This document shows, one piece after another, positions 55,368 to 64,000 of a stretch of 64,000 nucleotides of DNA; position 1 is the first letter of the stretch, and each line of letters starts with the position of its first letter. The DNA is taken from assembly GCA_947095535.1 (NCBI GenBank), contig OX352772.1, positions 116,234,031-116,298,030 of the forward strand, read 5' to 3'. This DNA is from Poecilobothrus nobilitatus. Taxonomy: Eukaryota > Arthropoda > Insecta > Diptera > Dolichopodidae. The translations under genes and the position numbers were made by a program. Below the pieces are notes generated by a model that saw only the letters and a list, made by a program, of their open reading frames with translations, did no database searches and was not told the origin of the DNA.

Positions 55368-55716
55368 ATTCTTTCTCAAATTGTTCTAATTGATCTCTCG
55401 TACGTATATTTCTTAATCGAAATATATCATTAACGTCTTGAGTAAGATCTATTAATATATAGTCGCATGGAACTGACGTCAGATCATTATATACTTTTTT
55501 AAACGCTTTGATTTGATTAGGATATATTTGGCAAGCTAGAGGTAATATCTGCGATTTATCTATTGGATTTTTGAAAACTACTAGATATTTACAGTTAAGT
55601 AAAATATCTCTTGAAAATTGGTGAAAAACATTCCCTGATGAAAAACATTTTGTGTTACAAATATTACAGATAAATTTCTATGATGTGATTGATCCTCAGT
55701 AAATAAATGACATACA
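55315..55716 (-). pseudogene. Polinton FtsK/HerA-type packaging ATPase, C-terminal part
   Basis: From about 55716 the minus strand reads LFTEDQSHHRNLSVIFVTQN then VFHQG. After a 1-bp shift near 55600 it continues KYLVVFKNPIDKSQILPLAC, YPNQIKAFKKVYNDL and CDYILIDLTQDVNDIFRLR to the TAA at 55315-55317. The TQN-FHQG and VVFKNP-D blocks are the sensor/arginine-finger end of the ATPase that pumps genomes into Polinton-type capsids. The Walker A and B half is missing; a large hairpin (55731-55808) and unrelated sequence lie where it should be. Confidence 0.86.
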
Positions 55717-55730
55717 TAAGTAGTGTATAT

Positions 55731-55808
55731 AAAAAAAAACAAAAAATTCATAAAAGCTCTATTTTTACTTTTTATAATAGAGCTTTTATGATTTTTTTGT
55801 TTTTTTTT
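55731..55808. repeat. Inverted repeat (hairpin) at the broken ATPase end
   Basis: The left arm 55731-55763 and right arm 55776-55808 are 33-base near-perfect reverse complements around a 12-base AT loop, centred on CATAAAAGCTCTATT / AATAGAGCTTTTATG. It lies at the boundary where ATPase homology is lost. Confidence 0.85.
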
Positions 55809-56246
55809 GGTAATTGCCAATCAAATTCAACTTTGTAGAGTGTGTATTGTTGAAGATGTTCTAGATGGTCTAGTTTATTTTAAGATGATAAAAGAAAATT
55901 GGTCAAATGTAGGATAATTTTAACAGATGTTAATGAAATACAACTTTGTAGCTTGAGTGTATTATTGATAATGTTTGCTTTTGATAATAAATGATTGATG
56001 GTAATGACATTGATAAATATAAATAGTATGCGATTTATCCTCAACAATTTCAAATTATCGAGTAAAACAAATGCAAAAAATTTGTTGAAGAAATTTGTTA
56101 GAAAATTTGAAAAAATCAAGTAACACTTTCGTCAATTATAAAGTAACCCTATTATATTAAAAAAAGTTGTTAACAGAAATAAAAGTATAATGTTGAAGCT
56201 TTAATTTTTGTGTATTACTTCAAAAAAATTTTAACAGGTGTTCAAG

Positions 56247-57115
56247 TTACAGGTGTTTAAAAATAGAAAATTTTCAGTTTTTGACCCTTTACAGCTCCTA
56301 AACGGGGCGTGATACAAAAAAAATTTCTGAAATGACTCATACTTATTTTCAAATATCTAACTTCTATAAAAATTTCAACTTAAACCGTTTAGAAGACAGA
56401 AGGATTAAAGGATTTTGCAAAATTTGAGTTTCGCATAACGGCAAATTAAGACACCGTATGCCACAAATATATATTTATTGTATATATACTTTTAAAGCTA
56501 ATAAAAGTAGTAATCGTCTGGCGTTTTCAAAATGAAGATACACCTTATACAACTTGTGCTATAACAATTTAAATATAGAGCTTTTTTAACCTTTGAGGAG
56601 CTGTAGCTCCGTAACGGGTGGGGCTACAAAAAAAGTTATTAAAAATAAAATTAATATTTTTGTGAGATCTATCAGCAGTTAAAATTGCATAGCTCTATTT
56701 CAAAAAAAATGTGTGGATCTAAAAGTTAGGTGTTTGAGAGCTATCCTAAGTTTTGGTCCAAACTCAACCAAAAAAAAATAGGGAACCTACAAATTACTCC
56801 TAGAATATTTTGTGTAAATTTCAAGATTCTAGCTTTCTTAGTTTTTGAGTTAGCGTGCTGACGGATGGACGGACGGACGGACGGACGGAGATGGCTCAAA
56901 CGTCTTAGAATTTTTTTCTGATCCGATCCATATCTTTGAAGGTATATCTAGCTCGCTTATTTCGAGGTGTTACAAACGGAGGAGTAATTTTATTATACGC
57001 GATCCTATCGTACGGATATAATAATATTGTAAGCAGAGTGACAGGCTGTTTACACACTAACGGTTCGTACGGGTATTTAAGAGTTGACAAAGGCAACTGT
57101 ATTCTTCCTCGTTTT
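56247..57115 (+). mobile_element. Long-TIR / (GGAC)n element, right part only
   Basis: It begins at the ACAGGTGTTTAAAAAT block and carries the same interior as 33470-34230, including (GGAC)n at 56867-56886. It ends with the right terminal repeat (57022-57115, ending CTTCCTCGTTTT). The left half, with its inverted terminal repeat, is missing; in its place is Polinton-side flank. Confidence 0.82.
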
Positions 57116-59019
57116 AAAATATGATTATTTACTTAATAGTATAAAGTAAGGGAATAAAAATGCTTGTATATCTCATGAGGTAAACGATCTTCAATAATGC
57201 AATTGCTATATAATATAGAAATTTACGGTATTCCAAAGCTTTCCAATGCGCCGGCCAATCTAATCTTTTGTTTATTAAATATTTCGAACAATACTTTTGT
57301 GTTAGCTGTCTTATGTTAAACGTAATTTAATCAGTTCTAAAAACTTAATTATGGGAGTATTACTCTCATAATTTACTCTTGAAGAATTCTATAAGTGTCT
57401 TATGAGATCTTTATAAGAGTTAAAGCGCGCAGTTATGAGAGTAAATTAACACTCATAACAAGTCTTTAGCTCTCATTTTAAGAGTTTTAAAAGTATATCA
57501 CTCTCATAAGAAAACTACTATGAGAGTATTGAAAAACTCTCATAAGATACTCAAAAGGGTGTTATAATAGTAGCTTATTCTTGTTATAAGTGCTGGTTTC
57601 TCCTTACGAGTGTTGTTAGAAAGAGAAACCAACATATTATAATATAAATGTATCCGTTTTACTTTTTAAAATTATAATGGCGATTAAACAAAGTATAATA
57701 TGTATGATTAATTATATGTGTGTGTTTAATATCATAAATAAGTACATATTTAAGAATTTAATATGAACATAAAATTATAGGAAACTAAAATAACTTTTTC
57801 GTCACGAAAATAAGCCAAAATTTTACTGCCATTGAAATTTTATTAATAAAAATAAGCATTTTAGGTCGAAAAACAGTAATGCGCACTAAAAATAATCTAA
57901 ATTTAAAATATTCAAAGAATTTTTTTTAACCCTTTAGAGTCTTATTATTCGAATTTTAACCATATATCTGATAATTTGAGTAAAACTAAATGTAATAGTA
58001 CATATAAATTTCAATTAAAGCTAAGTTATATTGAACAAGCAATAATTTTACGTTCTAATAATTTAAATTTAATCATTTTTACAATAAATATGTTTTCATA
58101 TTTTTTTATTTAATAAAATTACTTAATAACATAAGGGTTAAGATTGAGAAAAATAAAGAAGATCTCAATAATATAGCCGCTGATTGACAAGTTTTCTAAT
58201 AAAAACAAAACTCTTAATATGAGAATAAATACACTGAAAAAAATGTAGGTATACACAATATGAAATAATTTATGAAACTTTTCACATTTTTGACTGCCGT
58301 CCTGTTCATAAAAATTACATAATTGAATAACATTATAAATATGTTTAATATAAAACGAGGTTCGCAAAATTTATGATTTTGTTATAAATAATATTACGAG
58401 TATTATGATTTTGTTCATAAAAAGCAAGAATTAGTTTATGAAATTTCAGAATAAAATTAAAAAATTCATGAATTTATTTTAAACTCGTGCAATGTTGTAA
58501 AAAGTAATTATTTATTAAACGGAATTAAAGAACAAAATTTGTAAAGACTTCGATGTACATTTTTCATATTTTTAATTATTAAATCTCTTTAAAAACATAA
58601 TTTATAAATATTAGTTTATATATTATTATATTAAAATTTAATTTTTGCATAAATTCTTACGACAGCATGACAATTTTACCTAAATTTTTTGCAACGCTAG
58701 ATTCTTTTTGATGCTTTTAAGATTTTTATATTACTTCAGATTAGTTAGGGTATTATTATTCACATCGCTTAATACTGATGTCAGATACAAAAAAAAAACA
58801 CTAATATTGCTAAATTTTTATTTTTACTAATTTTTAAATTCTTCGATATAACGTATTATAGAAAAAAGTTTTTTCAGTATACAACATATTTCATTTTATC
58901 AGAAAATTATTATTGTATTCTTAATACTAGTACGAATAATACAAAAATGTATTCTCCGTTTGCAACAAATAGAACTTATTATATTAATATTGATAACTCT
59001 TGAATATAAACTCTGAATT
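57116..59019. other. AT-rich spacer inside the tandem unit, with an ACTCTCATAA motif cluster
   Basis: No gene is supported. An 82-codon minus frame at 58119-58367 is just AT-rich sequence, and it is repeated in the second copy only because the DNA is. At about 57350-57565 there are ten or so copies of ACTCTCATAA or its reverse complement TTATGAGAGT, full or partial, on both strands. Confidence 0.7.
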
Positions 59020-60714
59020 AAAACGAGGAAGAATACAGTTGACTTTGTCAACTCTTAGATACCCGTACGAACCGTTAGTATGTTCACAGCCTGTTACTTT
59101 GCTTACAATATTATTTTTTTAATATTTTAGTATTTTAAAATAATTTGGGTGAATTTTATAATTTCTAGAATTATGGGTTGTACATATATTCAAACTATAT
59201 GTTTAACAGAGATTTATAGCAGATCTCTGAGATAAGCAGATAACAGAGATAAGCAGATTTTAACATAACGATTATCAATCCAAAACTTTTTCAAATATTC
59301 TATAGTACCATTTAATACTAAGCGGTAAATGTATATTAAATTTACTTAGTACAAAATAGTAAATATAATTTTAAATATTATACTATATTATATTTAAATA
59401 TTCCATTAACAGAATAATTTCTTATAAGTACAATAAAATACATATATGTATGTAAATACGGCGCTATATAATATACATCTATACTCTTATCATTCATTCA
59501 CTAGTGACATATACAATATCTAAATAAACATGATATTATATAAGTATGTATGTATAACAATATCATATAAATAAAAATTCTTCAAGCAACCGTTATGTTG
59601 TTTATTTATTTACATTTTTTTGTACTACGCATAATATCCTCAACAATTTCAAATTATCGAGTAAAACAAAATGCAAAAAAATCGTTAAAGAAATTTGTTA
59701 GAAAATTTGAAAAAATCAAGTAACACTTTCGTCAATTATAAAGTAACCCTATATTCTTAAAAAAAGTTGTTAACAGAAATAAAAGTATAATGTTGAAGCT
59801 TTAATTTTTGTGTATTACTTCAAAAAAATTTTAACAGGTGTTCAAGTTACAGGTGTTTAAAAATAGAAAATTTTCAGTTTTTGACCCTTTACAGCTCCTA
59901 AACGGGGCGTGATACAAAAAAAATTTCTGAAATGACTCATACTTATTTTCAAATATCTAACTTCTATAAAAATTTCAACTTAAACCGTTTAGAAGACAGA
60001 AGGATTAAAGGATTTTGCAAAATTTGAGTTTCGCATAACGGCAAATTAAGACACCGTATGCCACAAATATATATTTATTGTATATATACTTTTAAAGCTA
60101 ATAAAAGTAGTAATCGTCTGGCGTTTTCAAAATGAAGATACACCTTATACAACTTGTGCTATAACAATTTAAATATAGAGCTTTTTTAACCTTTGAGGAG
60201 TTGTAGCTCCGTAACGGGTGGGGCTACAAAAAAAGTTATTAAAAATAAAATTAATATTTTTGTGAGATCTATCAGCAGTTAAAATTGCATAGCTCTATTT
60301 CAAAAAAAATGTGGGGATCTAAAAGTTAGGTGTTTGAGAGCTATCCTAAGTTTTGGTCCAAACTCAACCAAAAAAAATAGGGAACCTACAAATTACTCCT
60401 AGAATATTTTGTGTAAATTTCAAGATTCTAGCTTTCTTAGTTTTTGAGTTAGCGTGCTGACGGATGGACGGACGGACGGACGGACGGAGATGGCTCAAAC
60501 GTCTTAGAATTTTTTTCTGATCCGATCCATATCTTTGAAGGTATATCTAGCTCGCTTATTTCGAGGTGTTACAAACGGAGGAGTAATTTTATTATACGCG
60601 ATCCTATCGTACGGATATAATAATATTGTAAGCAGAGTGACAGGCTGTTTACACACTAACGGTTCGTACGGGTATTTAAGAGTTGACAAAGGCAACTGTA
60701 TTCTTCCTCGTTTT
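59020..60714 (+). mobile_element. Non-autonomous DNA-transposon-like element with ~94-bp terminal inverted repeats
   Basis: The left end 59020-59113 (AAAACGAGGAAGAATACAGT...) and the right end 60621-60714 (...CTTCCTCGTTTT) are inverted repeats of about 94 bp with roughly seven differences. Flanks give TTAA (or TA) on both sides as a possible target duplication. The 1.7-kb interior has no ORF; it contains the (GGAC)n run and the GTAGCTCCGTAACGGGTGGGG block. The duplication joint at 59630-59860 lies within it, so this exact copy is chimeric. I infer a MITE-like or foldback element; the superfamily is unknown. Confidence 0.68.
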
Positions 60715-62618
60715 AAAATATGATTATTTACTTAATAGTATAAAGTAAGGGAATAAAAATGCTTGTATATCTCATGAGGTAAACGATTTTCAATAATGCA
60801 ATTGCTATATAATATAGAAATTTACGGTATTCCAAAGCTTTCCAATGCGCCGGCCAATCTAATCTTTTGTTTATTAAATATTTCGAACAATACTTTTGTG
60901 TTAGCTGTCTTATGTTAAACGTAATTTAATCAGTTCTAAAAACTTAATTATGGGAGTATTACTCTCATAATTTACTCTTGAAGAATTCTATAAGTGTCTT
61001 ATGAGATCTTTATAAGAGTTAAAGCGCGCAGTTATGAGAGTAAATTAACACTCATAACAAGTCTTTAGCTCTCATTTTAAGAGTTTTAAAAGTATATCAC
61101 TCTCATAAGAAAACTACTATGAGAGTATTGAAAAACTCTCATAAGATACTCAAAAGGGTGTTATAATAGTAGCTTATTCTTGTTATGAGTGCTGGTTTCT
61201 CCTTACGAGTGTTGTTAGAAAGAGAAACCAACATATTATAATATAAATGTATCCGTTTTACTTTTTAAAATTATAATGGCGATTAAACAAAGTATAATAT
61301 GTATGATTAATTATATGTGTGTGTTTAATATCATAAATAAGTACATATTTAAGAATTTAATATGAACATAAAATTATAGGAAACTAAAATAACTTTTTCG
61401 TCACGAAAATAAGCCAAAATTTTACTGCCATTGAAATTTTATTAATAAAAATAAGCATTTTAGGTCGAAAAACAGTAATGCGCACTAAAAATAATCTAAA
61501 TTTAAAATATTCAAAGAATTTTTTTTAACCCTTTAGAGTCTTATTATTCGAATTTTAACCATATATCTGATAATTTGAGTAAAACTAAATGTAATAGTAC
61601 ATATAAATTTCAATTAAAGCTAAGTTATATTGAACAAGCAATAATTTTACGTTCTAATAATTTAAATTTAATCATTTTTACAATAAATATGTTTTCATAT
61701 TTTTTTATTTAATAAAATTACTTAATAACATAAGGGTTAAGATTGAGAAAAATAAAGAAGATCTCAATAATATAGCCGCTGATTGACAAGTTTTCTAATA
61801 AAAACAAAACTCTTAATATGAGAATAAATACACTGAAAAAAATGTAGGTATACACAATATGAAATAATTTATGAAACTTTTCACATTTTTGACTGCCGTC
61901 CTGTTCATAAAAATTACATAATTGAATAACATTATAAATATGTTTAATATAAAACGAGGTTCGCAAAATTTATGATTTTGTTATAAATAATATTACGAGT
62001 ATTATGATTTTGTTCATAAAAAGCAAGAATTAGTTTATGAAATTTCAGAATAAAATTAAAAAATTCATGAATTTATTTTAAACTCGTGCAATGTTGTAAA
62101 AAGTAATTATTTATTAAACGGAATTAAAGAACAAAATTTGTAAAGACTTCGATGTACATTTTTCATATTTTTAATTATTAAATCTCTTTAAAAACATAAT
62201 TTATAAATATTAGTTTATATATTATTATATTAAAATTTAATTTTTGCATAAATTCTTACGACAGCATGACAATTTTACCTAAATTTTTTGCAACGCTAGA
62301 TTCTTTTTGATGCTTTTAAGATTTTTATATTACTTCAGATTAGTTAGGGTATTATTATTCACATCGCTTAATACTGATGTCAGATACAAAAAAAAAACAC
62401 TAATATTGCTAAATTTTTATTTTTACTAATTTTTAAATTCTTCGATATAACGTATTATAGAAAAAAGTTTTTTCAGTATACAACATATTTCATTTTATCA
62501 GAAAATTATTATTGTATTCTTAATACTAGTACGAATAATACAAAAATGTATTCTCCGTTTGCAACAAATAGAACTTATTATATTAATATTGATAACTCTC
62601 GAATATAAACTCTGAATT
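60715..62618. other. Second copy of the AT-rich spacer
   Basis: This is a near-identical repeat of 57116-59019, including the ACTCTCATAA cluster at about 60949-61164. Differences are single bases (for example near 60787 and 61186). No gene is seen. Confidence 0.8.
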
Positions 62619-64000
62619 AAAACGAGGAAGAATACAGTTGACTTTGTCAACTCTTAGATACCCGTACGAACCGTTAGTATGTTCACAGCCTGTCACTTTG
62701 CTTACAATATTATTTTTTTAATATTTTAGTATTTTAAAATAATTTGGGTGAATTTTATAATTTCTAGAATTATGGGTTGTACATATATTCAAACTATATG
62801 TTTAACAGAGATTTATAGCAGATCTCTGAGATAAGCAGATAACAGAGATAAGCAGATTTTAACATAACGATTATCAATCCAAAACTTTTTCAAATATTCT
62901 ATAGTACCATTTAATACTAAGCGGTAAATGTATATTAAATTTACTTAGTACAAAATAGTAAATATAATTTTAAATATTATACTATATTATATTTAAATAT
63001 TCCATTAACAGAATAATTTCTTATAAGTACAATAAAATACATATATGTATGTAAATACGGCGCTATATAATATACATCTATACTCTTATCATTCATTCAC
63101 TAGTGACATATACAATATCTAAATAAACATGATATTATATAAGTATGTATGTATAACAATATCATATAAATAAAAATTCTTCAAGCAACCGTTATGTTGT
63201 TTATTTATTTACATTTTTTTGTACTACGCATAATATCCTCAACAATTTCAAATTATCGAGTAAAACAAAATGCAAAAAAATCGTTAAAGAAATTTGTTAG
63301 AAAATTTGAAAAAATCAAGTAACACTTTCGTCAATTATAAAGTAACCCTATATTCTTAAAAAAAGTTGTTAACAGAAATAAAAGTATAATGTTGAAGCTT
63401 TAATTTTTGTGTATTACTTCAAAAAAATTTTAACAGGTGTTCAAGTTACAGGTGTTTAAAAATAGGAAATTTTCAGTTTTTGACCCCTTACAGCTCCTAA
63501 ACGGGGAGTGATAAAAAAAAAATTTCTGAAATGACTCATACTTATTTTCAAAGGTCTAACTTCTGTCAAAATTTCAAGTTTCCAACTTTAACCGTTTAGA
63601 AGGTAGAAGGGTTAAAGGATTTTGCAAAATTTGAGTTTCGCATAAAGGTAAATTAAGACACCGTATGCCACAAATATATATTTATTATGTATACACTTTT
63701 AAAGCTAATGAAAGTAGTAATCGTCTGGCACTTTCAAAATGAAGATATATCTTATACAACTTGTGCTATAACAATTTAAATATAGAGCTTTTTTGAACCT
63801 TTGGGAAGCTGTAGCTCCGTAACGGGTGGGGCTACGAAAAAATGTTATTAAAAATAAAATTAATATTTTTGTGAGATCTATCAGCAGTTAAAATTTCATA
63901 GCTCTATTTCAAAAAAAATGTCGGGATCTAAAAGTTAGGTGTTCGAGAGCTACCTTAAGGTTTGGTCCAAACTCAACCAAAAAAAATAGGGAACCTACAA
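62619..64000 (+). mobile_element. Long-TIR / (GGAC)n element, third copy, cut by the window end
   Basis: It starts with the left terminal repeat (AAAACGAGGAAGAATACAGT) and matches copy 2 to about 63464. After that it diverges and is closer to the 33.5-kb copy: it keeps CAAGTTTCCAACTTTAACC, which copies 1 and 2 lack in part. The right end is outside the window. Confidence 0.8.

Larger units (their letters stand above)
56036..63231. repeat. 3.6-kb tandem duplication, two full copies plus a third start
   Basis: Every position from about 56036 to 59634 recurs 3599 bp later (for example 56936 and 60535), and the unit starts again at about 63232. Copies 1 and 2 are nearly identical through the long-TIR repeat and the AT-rich spacer. 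The joint at 59630-59640 fuses repeat sequence (TACTACGCATA) to Polinton-side flank (ATCCTCAACAATTTC). Only 1-2 base differences per several hundred bp are visible over most of the length. Confidence 0.92.

Noticed and set aside
56905..57096. ORFs of 62-63 codons repeated at 60504-60723 (on both strands).
   Set aside because: They lie in the terminal inverted repeat and interior of a non-coding element and are broken in the copies at 1-108 and 34141-34232.
58119..58367. An 82-codon ORF found identically at 61718-61966, suggesting conservation.
   Set aside because: The identity is due to the 3.6-kb tandem duplication of the DNA, not to selection on a protein. The sequence is AT-rich with no motif.
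1..64000. Host protein-coding genes between the elements.
   Set aside because: All long or motif-bearing frames belong to mobile elements. The remaining spacers show no splice-linked coding pattern that I could support by eye.

Overview
This window is eukaryotic, AT-rich, and made almost entirely of transposable elements and their debris. I found no host gene, rRNA or functional tRNA that I could support. A higher fly (Diptera) is the best guess. The mix of BEL/Pao, gypsy, I-type and LOA-type retroelements fits. So does a recurring non-coding repeat carrying (GTCC)n followed by an AGCACGCTAACT block, which I recall as abundant in fly genomes; this is from memory and was not searched. Species is not determinable from the sequence alone.

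Layout. 1-2.6 kb: a decayed gypsy-class element on the minus strand, hit twice by a tRNA-derived SINE. 3.1-4.6 kb: diverged copies of the (TCCG)n repeat. 4.63-18.94 kb: a BEL/Pao LTR retrotransposon with both LTRs, a tRNA-Tyr-type primer site and a broken gag-pol. It is split by a 6.28 kb I-clade LINE (10058-16338) with a 12-bp target duplication, a DPE-type internal promoter and a (TAA)n tail. 19.1-20.5 kb: a CR1/Jockey-like LINE relic. 20.9-24.5 kb: a heavily deleted LOA-type LINE. 26.59-31.71 kb: a nearly full-length LOA-type LINE with a 12-bp target duplication, an intact ORF1 and a frameshifted ORF2. 32.9-34.2 kb: a copy of the long-TIR/(GGAC)n element. 34.2-37.9 kb: a Polinton (Maverick) fragment in which the polymerase gene forms a large inverted duplication. 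38.5-45.0 kb: two CR1/Jockey-like LINE relics in opposite orientation, one mixed with the (TCCG)n repeat.

46.6-55.7 kb is the most interesting part: a degraded but gene-rich Polinton. On the plus strand it has the protein-primed family-B DNA polymerase and the integrase tail. On the minus strand it has packaging-type ATPase, a small hydrophobic protein, an unrecognised ORF, a penton-like minor capsid protein, a small basic protein, the major capsid protein, an unrecognised ORF, an adenain-like cysteine protease and another unrecognised ORF. All the recognised genes carry stops, frameshifts or deletions, so this is a fossil of a virus-like mobile element. 56.0-64 kb: a 3.6 kb near-perfect tandem duplication built from the long-TIR repeat and its flank, continuing out of the window.

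Coding relics were read in all frames. Starts given as ATG were checked in the sequence, and earlier GTG/TTG extensions were discarded because this is eukaryotic DNA.
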